This document shows, piece after piece, positions 53,637-64,000 of a stretch of DNA of 64,000 bases. Under the pieces are notes generated by a model. It ran no database searches, was not told the DNA's origin, and worked only from the letters and a program-made list of their open reading frames with translations. Origin of the DNA: Poa pratensis (taxonomy: Eukaryota; Streptophyta; Magnoliopsida; Poales; Poaceae); NCBI GenBank assembly GCA_947311845.1, contig CAMZMU010000123.1:18342785-18406784 (forward strand). The letters are read 5' to 3'. A program made the position numbers and the translations under genes. Positions within the stretch are counted from its first letter, which is position 1, and each line of letters starts with the position of its first letter.

Positions 53637-56318
53637 TCATGGACGACGTCTGCGCATGCGCGGAGGTCTGGCAAGGTTTGGATCTGGCGGAGTCCAACCC
53701 AGCCTGTTGGGTGGCACAACCGCACGTCCAGGAATCAGTGATCCAGCATCATCATCATCCTGCGTCTCCTGTGTGGGGTAGGGTGGAGGAGTATTGTACA
53801 TACCCATCCAATTGTCCAGTTGTGTGCGTACTTCAGGTATGGTCCCACTGTCGTGCTCACTCTCCCATGCGGATCCAGATGACTGCTGAGCGGACGTAGA
53901 CGAACGATTTCCTGGATGCAATACAACATTAAGAAAGAAGTACGTAGCATTTAGCGTGGTGAATACAAATTTACAAGGTACTTACCATGTGGCTGCGGAG
54001 GTGGTCGAAGCTGATAGCCTGTCGTGGGACTAAACTGCTGCTGCCAATGCGAGCCTCCAGCCTGGTCAGGAGAGGGTGCTCTGGGCGACGGCTGCGACGT
54101 CGAGCCTCCAGCCTGGTCAGGAGAGGGTGCCTGTGCGACGTCATACGAGGTCGTGGTTGATGTCGATCCTGAGGCGTCACCTGCGGCTGCGGCTGTGGCT
54201 GTGGCCGTTGCGGTGGATGACGTGGTGGGCGTTGTGCTGCTTGGCGGTGATCGACGTCAGACGCACGTGTGCGCGTGATAGCCTGGTAGATACCTCGCAG
54301 CCTCTGCTCGAAGCGCTGCACCCAGGACTGATGGTGCGGCCGGTCCAATAGAGGGCCAGACGATAGGGAACGTCTGTAATCGGACACCTCCGTCTGTAGC
54401 TGGTAAGTCAATTCAGCCTGTAATTTGCATCGTTATCAGTAAGTTGTACATAATTTTGCAAAATTTGTAAGAATTAACTAATCTCTTACCGCGTACTGTC
54501 TGGAGCCTGCAGTAGACTGGGTCGGATACATATCCCACGTAGTAGGAGCCGGTGTAAGCTCAGGATGCTCGACATACGTAATGCGTATCCGGGTTGAGGT
54601 CATGTAAATTTGCAGGTACGAATTGAATAGGTCAGGATCAAACACGAGGTCCTCCTGCCAGACTCGTGTCGTCGCAGTTTCCCACTCTGCAACGTAGCTG
54701 CCAACCCTCCGCATCCACGATAGTGCGCTCCTATTAGTTCCCTTTCTTGTGAGCCTACAGTAGTAGTAAGTGTTAGACAATTCCTCTGTAGATGCGTAAT
54801 TGAATAATGCGTAAATAAACAATGCGTAATTAAACCTACCCGTGGATGTTAGGTGGGACATGTTCCTCTGTCGACAGAGGAAGTGCCTGTTATCGTAGAC
54901 CAAATTGCCTCATAACCCGCTGCTGGGCCATCTCCTCCACGCAGATATCAAAGACAATTTTTGATTTTGTCATCCAGTACGCGCGATCTCTCGTGCACAG
55001 GTCAGACATACCACCCGGGTATATAGCCTCCTTTTTTGCTTGCGTGTACGGTCGCCAGATTACCGCTCCCGAACTCAGAATGTCGAACTGCTCGTTGAAT
55101 GGCTGGTAGCAGTTCCTCATCTGCGAATGAGCAAAGCGTCTCTGCACGACACAAAATTTATTGCAAGTCGGCAAAAATATAACAATTGTGATAAATATGT
55201 AGATTAGACATACCTGACGACGTGTCCAGATAAAACCTAAAGTAGGCATGTCTATGTGATCAGCATCAAAAAACGCATCCACTGGGAAAGCCTCGTGTGC
55301 ACGCACGTCTGGTCGTCCAATTGGGAACCTCTCCCATGACCAAAGCTGCAACAACAAGGGACATCCAAGTATGGATGCTGTATCCGACAGTAGATGGCAC
55401 CCGTTGCACATAGCTCGGTAAGTAGCCGCTAATACAGCTGATCCCCAACTCATCTGTGTAATGTGTTCTGGCGCAGTAGCACTCGCGATCTCGAAAGCAA
55501 TAGGGATGTACCTCTTGCTAATAGTGGTGACATGGTTCTCCGTGAACATCACCTTCCCCATAAGCCACAAGATATATGCTTCAAGGCTCCTAGTGATTTG
55601 TGTAGCATTCAGCGGAATGCCAGCAGGAAACTTATGTATCTGTACATTTCAAAATAAATTCTGTCAGTGAAATGAAACGATGCATGGGAAACATTGCATT
55701 CTGTATATAAATTGATGCATGTAAATTAAACAGTGCGTACCTGAAAATCCAGTAACCATCCAAGTTTAGGTCCGTGATTTCTGACTTAAACACTCCAGCA
55801 TTGGGGTTTATACCCTGAAAGCGAAGTGACATCTCGTGCTCCCAATTTTCTGGGGCCTGCAACGGCCCTATGGGCTGACCCGCCAACGGCAGCCCAAGCA
55901 AGAAAGATACATCCTCGAGAGTAGGAGCCATCTCACCCCATCGAAAGTGAAACGTGTGGGTCTCAGGGCTCCATCTGTCCACTAAGCATGTGAGAAGACA
56001 GTTGTCTATCACCATGCATGAAGACTCATCAGTGGCCTCTACTAGACGCGCGAAAGGTAAAAGTCCAGCCCACTTCAACCTGCATGTTCAGCAAACAAAT
56101 ATAAATTCGTAATCATATATACGTAGCGAACAAGAAAATTAATGCAGATAATATATGACACGCAAAAATAAATTAGGCATGTACCTCTCCTCCCAAGCAG
56201 GGTGTATCTGCCAATATTCCCTCGGTCCTGTTATTAGAGGCTCGAGGCTACGCTCCTGTAATATCCTTGCGCGATGGTTTTGATCCACATCCGGACTGAT
56301 CAAGTATACTTGTTCCAT
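53637..56318 (-). pseudogene. Plant mobile domain (PMD/MAIN-like) gene in MULE, with premature stop
   Basis: Seven exons with GT/AG junctions: 56318-56185, 56079-55741, 55639-55214, 55141-54840, 54754-54490, 54417-53986, 53911-53637. The PMD core is clear: WAGLLPFARLVEATDESSCM, LVDRWSPETHTFHFRWGEMA, PTLEDVSFLLGLPLAGQPIG, PAGIPLNATQITRSLEAYIL and WERFPIGRPDV, then ADHIDMPTLGFIWTRRQ. The C-terminal exons are Gln/Pro/Arg-rich with an acidic stretch and a basic end. PMD proteins (MAIN, MAIL1) act in the nucleus in silencing and genome stability, and PMDs also occur inside transposons. An in-frame TAA at 54890-54892 (exon 4) truncates the protein after the PMD, while downstream exons remain well formed, so the stop looks recent. 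Confidence 0.8.
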
Positions 56319-56649
56319 ATCTTCGCGTAGCTAAATTAAAAGACTAAATTTAAAACACAGATGCATGAAATGAAAGTCTAAACTTAAAACATAGATGCAG
56401 ACTAATTACAGATGAAATCAAACTCTAAATTTAAAACACTGATCCGCACTTATTACAGATAAAAACATACTCTAATTTAAATACACTGATCCACACTGAT
56501 GCACACTAATGTTATAATCGGCAACAAGTATGTACTTAATATTAGTACCGCAACAAATACCTAGCAATATCAATATCACACTGCCACCTTAACACTAATG
56601 CGTACATAATTAACAGTAAATCCTAATTAGCCAAAAAAACGCATACCCT

Positions 56650-56760
56650 TGAAGCGTGCCGATTCAATGGACAACCACCGTCACCACCACCGCTGCACCA
56701 CCACCACGCTGCACCACCACCACCACGCTCCACCACCACCACCCTACACCAACCTCCACC
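56650..56760. repeat. CAC/CCA-rich microsatellite region
   Basis: Imperfect CACCAC and CACCACCACGCTGCACCACC repeats in the 5' flank of the PMD gene. Confidence 0.7.
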
Positions 56761-56949
56761 TAAACTAAACCATTGCTCTAACCAAACAACACGAAATTGC
56801 ACAAAATCCTAACCCAATGTATATCTGAGCTGACTAAACTCTCTAACACTACATGCAGGAAGAATTGTTGGTTGGATTGACAGATCGGGCAGCAGGGAGC
56901 TGCTGTGAGAAAAAAAGGAAGAAGAAGAACGCGAGGAAAAAGAAGAGGC

Positions 56950-57165
56950 TCGGCCGAGCCTTATTCAGCACCCTGTCGGCCAGGCTTTGGCCGATCAGGG
57001 GCGGTCGGCCAGGCTTGGGCCGACGGGAGGCCACGTGACGCCGAAAGGCCTGTCGGCCGCAGGCGTGGCCCGCCATGCAAAGCAGTCGGCTGGAGTTCAG
57101 CCGACAGGCACTTTTCGGCCCAACTCTGGCCGACGAGGTCTTGTCGGCCCAAATCTGGCCGAGGC
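56950..57165. repeat. Right subterminal array of GTCGGCC/GGCCGAC palindromes
   Basis: At least six hairpin-capable units such as GTCGGCCAGGCTTGGGCCGAC, GTCGGCTGGAGTTCAGCCGAC and GTCGGCCCAAATCTGGCCGA, mirroring the left array. They lie just inside the TIR. Confidence 0.85.
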
Positions 57166-57246
57166 CGTTTTATTCCTGTAATTTCGTAGTTTTCCGTTAT
57201 ATTTTTCGAATTTAATTAAATAAATGTATTATTAAAAAAAATTAGC

Positions 57247-57255
57247 CAAAGAACA
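57247..57255. repeat. 9-bp target-site duplication, right copy
   Basis: CAAAGAACA, identical to 52087-52095. Confidence 0.85.
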
Positions 57256-58885
57256 CACGAAGCAATTAACCGTCCCCTTTTCCTTGAGAACATAACCCAT
57301 TGTTACGGAAATTATATGACATAAATTTAGTGGTAATTTAATTGTCCGAACAAAAGCTCTCTTTTCCCTAAAAAAAAATAAGGTAGTGCTACATCATTTA
57401 CTGAACCTCCTTCACGCAATAATATTGGTTGTTAAATCTCTCGTTAATCACCTCCAAATAACCCATGTATGCGACAAGTCATTATGGTCAGATTACATAG
57501 TTGTCATTGTTTTCAGCATACATTCGAACACAAACGGAGGGTCTCAATAAATTGTATGCATACAAGAATCAGCGTCTATCATTTGCAAACTGAATCTATG
57601 TACATGATTTTACTTTCCTGATTGAACCGCCTAACTTTATCTAACAGAAAGCGGACCTGGAGCTAGAATGGAACATGGGTCTTCAGATCTTATTTTCTAA
57701 ATGAAAAAATCAAAACGAAAGTAGGTCTAGAGCTACAATGCAAGCTTACACTAATACGAGGAAGCTTACAACTGGACTTAATGTAACAATAACATCAATT
57801 CAACGATAACAATTATAACATGGACTGAAACTGAATCCCATAACTGAGCATGGAGTGAAACCAAATCTTGACCGTGAACATGAACCATCCGAAGAATCAA
57901 CTATAACCATTATAAAATCAATTTGGAAAAAAGAAGCAAGTTGGATAAAAATGAATGAGCAATCAGTCTCCAGGACGTCCCTGACTTCTCTCCTCGTCTC
58001 CAAAGGCCGCGGGCCTCCTAACTCACAGCTGTCTTCCTGCCCACGGTGCAAGCGCAATGAATCAGGTCTGACAAAGGGTTTTATGGCCTCGTAGATGGAG
58101 AGGGATTCAAACGTATGGATAACGCCTTGAATGGGAAAATGTTGAGCAATCAAAGCTACTATCTGTAAGTGCAGCTTGAAAGTTAATGCTCTAACGCATA
58201 TTAACTTCTTTAAATAAACCATTCATTACAATTATTTGATGAAAAATGCGTTCAAGATCACAAGTCAATGACCGAAATCCAGCTACGGTTGTAAACTACC
58301 TTGCAAGAAGTATCGATCATATCATTTTCCTAAACATGAATCTATAAATAAATATTATTCATAGAGAAGAATTCCAAGCCATCATAATTAAGTAAACCAT
58401 AGCATATGGATATCTGGATGGGTAAATCAGAGAAACTATAAGGGAAATATACTCAGTCTTAATTGTAACAAAGAACCAATGTATGCGTAAATCAAAGTAA
58501 ATCGATAAGACTTATACTTAACCTATTGTAAAAAACCAATGGATGTTGTACACACCATAATTTTCTTCCACAAGGCATCATACAGAATAATGTGTAACCT
58601 TTCTCCTTAAAAAACAATGAAATAGAAAGGTATGTTCCTTTAAGCAATTATTGATCGAAAGTAGGTTGTTCATCTCGCTCAGAAAGTAAAAGAAAAAAAT
58701 ATAAGATATGGAGGCCATGAAAAATCATGCTGCCTCATTAGTAAGTGCAGTCTTTCTAGAACATTTCTTTCTTCGCCTACCAGTTCTTGATCATGTTCAT
58801 CAGGACTGACAACTGATATTAATGGTAACATTAACAAAACTGAAAAATAGATTGAAGATTTCAGTATTAGATCATCACTTATTTT
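57256..58885. other. AT-rich intergenic region without recognised gene
   Basis: Nothing supported. A GC-richer patch at 57950-58090 has no clear coding content. Confidence 0.5.
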
Positions 58886-61800
58886 ATTTTATTTTTGACA
58901 GAGAAACCGTAGGGAAAAATCCCTACGGTGTAGATTTTATATTAATGATGGGAGAAAAAACAGAGGTTTTTCAATACAAATGGCGTACAAGTCTCTGTCA
59001 AAAATTTAGGGGGGCAGAAAATCAAAAGGATGCCTAAGCCACAAAAGTGTCAACCACATCTAAACGAAGCTAACCGAAAAAGCTAAGCCCCTCCGAAAAT
59101 AAAAAAAGCTCCTAGGAGCAGCCCACAGTAAGGAGCCTGAAGTGAGGCTCTGGTAAGAAGTGCTAACAGCGACAGGGTAAAAAAGCATCATCAAGTGAAT
59201 GTCTGTAGCACCCAGGATAGCAGCGGTTGAACCAAAGCAGTGGGAACTCGATGCTGGTGGAGCACAATATCATGTTGGAATAAAGCCTTCCAGCGGCTCA
59301 AAGAAGGCAGGATGCCCTTGAAGATGAGATCATTCCTAGCTCGCCAAATGTTCCATAGGGCACACACGACCACCTCCATGAAGCAAGGACCCGAGAACTG
59401 CTGTCTAGCAAGAGAGAAACGGCTAGAAATATTTCTGGAGCAGTCCCACTGAATGTGGATAAAATTCCAGCAGGCTAAAGCAAATGGGCACAAGAAGAAA
59501 AGATGATCTCGCGTCTCAAGAACTGAACTCGAGCAAAGAACGCAGTTGGTGTCTGAATCAACATGGCAATGCTTGCGTGTCATTAAATCTTTTGTGTTTA
59601 GTCTGTCCATCTGCAGTAGCCAGGCAAAAACACGTAGTTTCGGCATACATTTTGATTTCCAGATCGCTTGCATGGTATGATCTTGACGAAGTTGGGCAAA
59701 CATGAGGTTGTAAAACCTTTTGGACGTGTAGGTGGAAGTGCCCCATGTGAAGATTCTTGTATCCTCTTCTAAAATCTCGGCATCGTATTGGGTTAACAGG
59801 GACTGAACCTGACCCATTTCAGAGTAGGCTTGGAGAGAGAGGGGAGGGCATATTGAGATGCCAGTGCAGGTAAAGTCAGCATGTGGGCGACAGAAGAATC
59901 CTCATCAATTGCAAACGAGAAGAGGTGAGGAAATTTGTCGCAAAGAAGCTCATTGTTATGCCACCTATCCTTCCAAAAGAGAGTGGAGGTGCCATTACCA
60001 ATCTGCGAGGAGGTAATGCTCCTATAAATATCCATCAGGCTGCAAATGTCTCTCCACCAAAAGGACCCTCTAGTAGACTAGGCCTGAGGTGGCGTATTAG
60101 GATCATAGAGACTCCAAACAAGCTTCACCCATGGGAGATTCGTTTTGCTAAAGAATTTGTGCAATTGCTTCAGAAGGAGGGCTTTGTTCTGCAGTTCCAA
60201 ATTCAGAATCCCGAGCCCACCATACTTTTTAGGGCGGCAAACCAATGACCAAGCAGCTAAAGAGTTAACTGAGTTGATGTCCTCTTCCTTGGCCCACAAG
60301 CAATGTCGGCGAGAACGATCAAAAACCTTGATGATACCTTTGTGCACCTTGAGCGAGCAGAGGAAGTGGATTGGCAGTGAAGACAAAACTGAGTTCACAA
60401 AGGTAAGACGGCTACCATAATCCAAAAAGCGCACGCTAGCGTTTAATCGTCGTTCAACCTGATCAACAATTGGAGAGAGGTCCTGAATCGTGGGTCTAGA
60501 TTAGCCGAGAGGTAGTCCCAGGTAGGTGAAGGGCAGAGAACCCACCGCACAGCCGAATGTAGCAGCGAGCTCAGCAAGTCTATCACTGTCGATATTAACA
60601 GGCATCAGACAGGATTTAGCATAGTTAACTTTCAGACCCGTGGCGGCAGAGAAGACATGAAGTAAATCTTTCAAGGCTAGGAGCTGGGCAGGGCATGCTT
60701 GCAGGATGAGAAGCGTGTCATCAGCATATTGAGCGATCGGAAAATCGGAGTGGGGTATTGGTAGAGGTGGATGGAGAACCCCAGTGCTGGCAAGCTGATT
60801 GACCATAGCTTGCAATAAATCCGCACCAGCCACAAAGAGAATAGGTGAGAAAGGGTCCCCTTGACGAACACCACGGCGACAAGGAATTTTTTTGCCAGGA
60901 ACTCCATTGAGAAGGACAGAGGAGGTTCCAGAAGCAAATATCATCCGAACCCAATTGAGCCACCGATCGTCAAAGCCCCAACATCTAAGAATTTTAAGGA
61001 TGGCGGCGTGTTCAATGGTATCAAAGGCTTTTGCGAAATCTAGTTTCAAAATAACCACCTCTTGGCGTGCTTGCTTGCATTGGTGAATGTACTCATAAGC
61101 CCAGGCAACGCAATCTTGTATTGTGCGACTCTTTAGAAAGCCATACTGATTAACATGAACTAGATCAAGGATTTTTGTCTGTAGGCGATTCGCAAGGATT
61201 TTTGTCAGCAGCTTCAGGCTAGAATTTAGCAAAGAGATAGGTCGATAATCATTAGGGCTGAGTGGAGACTGAATCTTTGGAACAAGCGTGATGTAAGCAT
61301 CATTGATACTCTGCAAATTAACATTTCCTTCCCAGAACTGCTGACAGAGCCAATAAAAGTCATGTCTAATGATGGGCCAGCAGGTTTTAAAGAATAATCC
61401 TGAGAAGCCGTCAGGCCCAAGAGCCTTGTCACACGGCAGATCAGCAACCACCTTGTCTATCTCAGCTTGAGTAAAAGGAGCAGAGAGAGCCTCCAGCCCG
61501 TCCATATGAGGAATATAATCAGAAAAATTAAAGTGAGGATCAATTGGAGTGGAAGCCCCAAGTCGTTCTCTGAAGGAATTCCACAAAAGACCCTCTTTTT
61601 CATGGTGCTCCGAAGCAATCGAACCATCATCTCTGGTTAAACTTGCAATATTGTTATTTCGATATCTGATTGTAGCCATGGAATGAAAGAACTTCGTGTT
61701 TTCTCCGCCAAATTTTGCCCACTTAACCGTGCACCGTCTTTTCCAATACTCCTGCTTACACACAAGGAGGTGCTGCAGCTTGCTTTTAACAATGTTTCGG

Positions 61801-62671
61801 AAATTCCATTTAGATATGTGGAGCGGTCTCAATTCCTCAAAATCATCCAGGCGCAGGATAATGGCATTACAATTGTCAATGAGGTGGCTAATGACAGAGA
61901 TGCTAGTACACCAATTACGTAGCCCTTTACGCAGCAGCTTAAATTTACCAGAGATGCGACGTGCACTGTCCCCAGGGCAGTGGATGTCCCAAATCCTCTT
62001 GACAACCTCAAAGAAACCTGGCATTTTAGTCCAATGGTTCTCAAATCGAAAAAGAGATGCTTTAGGTATGCAGGTACCAATCGAAATGACGCACGGGGTA
62101 TGATCAGAGGTATTTGGGAATTTTAGCGTCGACGCCGGCGAGGTAAAGAACCAGTCAAGCTAGACTAACAATGGATCAGACTGCATGTTACTCCAGGTAA
62201 AGTTGCGACCTTTGATCGGTAACTCGATCAGACCGAGATAGCTGATGATTTCATTAAATGTAGCAATGTCAGCTAAGTTAGCACTGGGCTTGTTCCTACT
62301 ATCAGTGTATCGATAAAAATTAAAATCACCAAGGAGCAGCCAAAGAGTATCATCAGCAATATCCAAATGGAAGAGCCAAGCCACGAAATTTTCACGCTCA
62401 ATACCCTCACACGGACCGTAAATATTGACCAGAATGAAGTTGTCAGCCGAGGATGTGGAGGAGAAGATGATCACAATAGCAAAGGATTCATGAAGCAAGA
62501 CCTGGCCAGAGAATTTGATACTGTTCCAGACCACAAGCAGACCTCCTGAAGCACCATCAGATGGGACATAGGTAAACTGATCAAAGCGTTTGGGGGCAAA
62601 AGAGCGGATGAATTGGGAATCGATCAGGTCACGTTTTGTTTCCTGAAAACATAAAATCGACGCTGCACTCA
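58886..62671 (-). mobile_element. L1-type LINE (copy B), interrupted at its 5' side
   Basis: Read on the minus strand: endonuclease (62672-62160), RT (to about 60501), connecting region (60434-60078 and beyond), a zf-RVT zinc region (59817-59191), 3' UTR, a terminal hairpin and an A-rich tail (AAAATAAAATAAAATAAG) at about 58880-58899. The endonuclease begins at about its 30th residue, directly next to the 3' end of LINE A. The missing 5' part may therefore lie beyond 64000. Confidence 0.88.
58891..59005 (-). ncRNA. LINE B 3'-end structure: inner hairpin within outer inverted repeat
   Basis: Outer arms of 14 bp: ATTTTTGACAGAGA (58891-58904) and TCTCTGTCAAAAAT (58992-59005), perfectly complementary. 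Just inside is a 10-bp hairpin ACCGTAGGGA/TCCCTACGGT (58906-58915, 58920-58929) with a 4-nt loop. It forms the last part of the 3' UTR before the A-rich tail. Confidence 0.7.
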
Positions 62672-62672
62672 T
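59191..62672 (-). pseudogene. LINE B ORF2: endonuclease, reverse transcriptase, zf-RVT
   Basis: APE endonuclease: ILCFQETKRDL, GASGGLLVVWNSIKF, NFILVNIYGPC, LWLLLGDFNFYRY. RT: DKALGPDGFSGLFFKTCW, NDAYITLVPKIQSPLSPNDY, RPISLLNSSLKLLTKILANR, ILKLDFAKAFDTIEH, GVRQGDPFSPILFV and the catalytic AQYADDTLLIL. C-terminal zf-RVT: MPKLRVFAWLLQMDRLNTKD, CVLCSSSVLETRDHLFFLCP. One frame is kept from 62672 to about 59800 except for stops at 62160, 60501 and 60078; a frameshift near 59810 leads into zf-RVT. It would nick target DNA and copy its own RNA there. Confidence 0.9.
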
Positions 62673-62814
62673 TTTTGAACACCACTACCGTAGGGAAAGT
62701 CCCTACGGTTAAATTTTATATTAAAATGAGAGGGCCACTCCGATAAAGGAGAGAATTACATCATGGGGGTTGAAAGGCGAAAGAGTGATACATAAAGTGT
62801 GTGGTGTTCAAAAA
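62672..62814 (-). ncRNA. LINE A 3'-end structure: inner hairpin within outer inverted repeat
   Basis: Outer arms of 14 bp: TTTTTGAACACCAC (62672-62685) and GTGGTGTTCAAAAA (62801-62814). The inner hairpin ACCGTAGGGA/TCCCTACGGT is at 62687-62696 and 62700-62709. The inner hairpin arms are identical to those of LINE B; the outer arms differ from LINE B but still pair perfectly. Confidence 0.7.
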
Positions 62815-62817
62815 CAG

Positions 62818-64000
62818 CTAAGAAACCAAGTTTCTAAGCCACAGCAGCAAAGGCTGCACAAGGGGGTCCTTAAGACGATATTGATGCAGTAGGACATCTG
62901 AGTGAAACTTCACCTTCCATCTCGCAAAAGAGGGTTGTAAATTTTGAAATATTGCTTCATTTCTAATCTTCCAGATGTTCCAAGCTGCACAGGCAAAAAC
63001 TTCCAGAAAACATGGGCCACCAAAATAAGCCTTAGCAATGGCCAATCGTATCATCAGAGGTCTAGTGTTATTCCATTGAATACCTACATACGCCCAACAT
63101 CTGGCAGCAAATGGGCAAGCAAAGATTAAGTGATCTCTGGTCTCAGTGCTGTTATCAGGGCACAGAATGCAATTCGGACCTCCCTGTATGTGCCAATGTT
63201 TACGCAACATGAGATCTTTAGTGTTGAGTCTGTCATTGTACATGAGCCAGAGGAACACTTTCAGTTTAGGTAAGCATCTAGAGGTCCAAATGGCTTTGAT
63301 CCCGGGGTCACATTCCACTCTAGAGAAGACAAAATTGTAGAATTTTGCTGCGGTGTATTTAGTGCCTCCCCACACATAAGATCTAGAATCAGGTCCAGAA
63401 TCAGCAGTGTTGTGCTCCTAAAGCACAACAATTATTTGCTCAAGTTCATCGAAAGCTTGAGGTGAAAGAGGCAATGCCAGAGTATCTCCAGGATGATTTA
63501 GCTGCATCATACCAGCCACAGATATATCCTCATCAAGGGCATACGAGAAGAGATGCGGCAGCTCATCACACATAAGGCTATCATTATGCCAAAAGTCCTT
63601 CCAGAACAGAGTATGTTCGCCATTTCCAATACTTGAACGTGTAATGCTTCTGTATAAGTCGATGAGACTGAAAACGTCCTTCCACCAGAAGGAACCACGT
63701 GGGGATTGAGCATGTGGAGGCCCTGGTCCATATAAGGACCATACCAATTTCACCCAGGGAGTGTCATCACGACTATAGAACTTATGAAGGTGTTTTAAAA
63801 GGAGGGCTTTATTTTGGATTTCCAGATTAACAATGCCTAGCCCACCATGCTGCTTCGGTCTGCAGACTAAATTCCATGCTGCAAGAGAATGTGGGGTACC
63901 AGCTCCTTCTTCTTTGGCCCATAAACAGTGGCGCCTAGCTCGATCAAAAATTTTAATGAAGGATTTAGAAAGTTTCAAAGAGCACAAGTAGTGAGTGGGC
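62818..64000 (-). pseudogene. LINE A ORF2, C-terminal portion (zf-RVT)
   Basis: Frame 63987-63418 reads KIFDRARRHCLWAKEEG, LAAWNLVCRPKQHGGLGIVN and a Trp-rich region. A TAG at about 63418 interrupts, then the same frame continues 63375-62818 with LPKLKVFLWLMYNDRLNTKD, CILCPDNSTETRDHLIFACP (zf-RVT cysteines and His) and AAWNIWKIRNEAIFQNLQ. The text is homologous to LINE B residue by residue but clearly diverged, so the two are different subfamilies of one lineage. The RT is outside the window. Confidence 0.88.

Larger units (their letters stand above)
52096..57246. mobile_element. Complete MULE-like DNA transposon carrying a PMD gene (5151 bp)
   Basis: Left end GATAATTTTTTTTAATAATA; right end read inwards GCTAATTTTTTTTAATAATA. 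The inverted similarity continues for at least 105 bp (TTAATTAAATTCGAAAAATA in both) into the subterminal repeats. Perfect 9-bp CAAAGAACA duplications flank it, the length made by Mutator-superfamily transposases. Inside are a plus-strand gene (52607-53326) and a convergent minus-strand PMD gene (56318-53637). No MURA-type transposase is visible, so it would depend on a transposase supplied elsewhere or have lost its own. Boundaries are well supported; the superfamily assignment rests on the duplication length and TIR style. Confidence 0.85.
62672..64000 (-). mobile_element. L1-type LINE (copy A), 5' part beyond the window
   Basis: Minus-strand ORF2 C-terminal half (63987-62818), then a short 3' UTR with the same hairpin as LINE B, ending at about 62672 in CAAAAAT. 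It abuts the interrupted endonuclease of LINE B in the same orientation. This looks like a LINE inserted into a LINE, or two stacked 5'-truncated copies. Confidence 0.85.

Noticed and set aside
52170..57165. CRISPR-like reading of the repeated GTCGGCC units
   Set aside because: Units are imperfect palindromes with irregular spacing at the two ends of a transposon in a plant genome; there are no cas genes and no regular spacers.

Overview
This is a plant nuclear genomic segment, most likely from a Pooideae grass (Triticeae or oat group). The evidence is two canonical Stowaway MITEs beginning CTCCCTC and flanked by TA, a shorter third one, grass-type Copia, Gypsy (Tat), CACTA, MULE and LINE sequences, and monocot-style genes in GC-rich islands. 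There is no prokaryotic organisation, no CRISPR array and no rRNA or tRNA gene that I can recognise.

Layout. 1-6618: a decayed Ty1/Copia retrotransposon on the minus strand. It has one complete LTR (5480-6618), a primer-binding site, gag and pol; its other LTR lies outside the window. It sits in a Ty3/Gypsy element of the Tat type (6619 to about 12085, plus strand). That element is joined directly, without an LTR, to the 3' half of a second and different Tat Gypsy element (about 12086-20935), which ends in a 494-bp LTR. Both Gypsy elements carry spliced genes on the opposite strand between pol and the 3' LTR. Both also share a perfectly identical 70-bp non-coding block just after pol.

20936-31075: a polyA-tailed retroposon relic, an intact intronless BAG-domain co-chaperone gene (22687-23964) with two perfect heat-shock elements and a TATA box, a small TIR element, and a probable 5.6-kb solo LTR (25145-30755) lying between two pieces of a gene relic. 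31076-38255: MITEs, a small unrecognised ORF, and an LRR receptor kinase gene (minus strand, 34838-38255). In the receptor kinase gene the LRR and transmembrane/kinase parts are out of frame by one base.

38256-43000: repeats, including a CACTA remnant with a Ulp1-protease-like gene. 43030-48243: the best-preserved host gene, a six-exon DIS3L2/SOV 3'-5' exoribonuclease with one GC-AG intron. 48244-52086: no recognisable gene.

52096-57246: a complete 5151-bp MULE-like DNA transposon with a perfect 9-bp target duplication and long TIRs. It has subterminal arrays of GTCGGCC palindromes and two convergent passenger genes: a seven-exon plant mobile domain (PMD) gene and a small unrecognised acidic/basic protein gene. 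No transposase is visible. 58886-64000: two L1-type LINEs in the same orientation, one apparently inserted into the other. They end in the same kind of 3' structure, an invariant 10-bp hairpin enclosed in a 14-bp outer inverted repeat whose sequence differs between the copies while pairing is kept.

The working host genes are probably BAG, DIS3L2/SOV and possibly the receptor kinase; the rest is mobile-element sequence in various states of decay. The most interesting leads are the PMD-MULE, the identical 70-bp block and antisense genes of the Tat elements, and the covarying LINE 3' structure.
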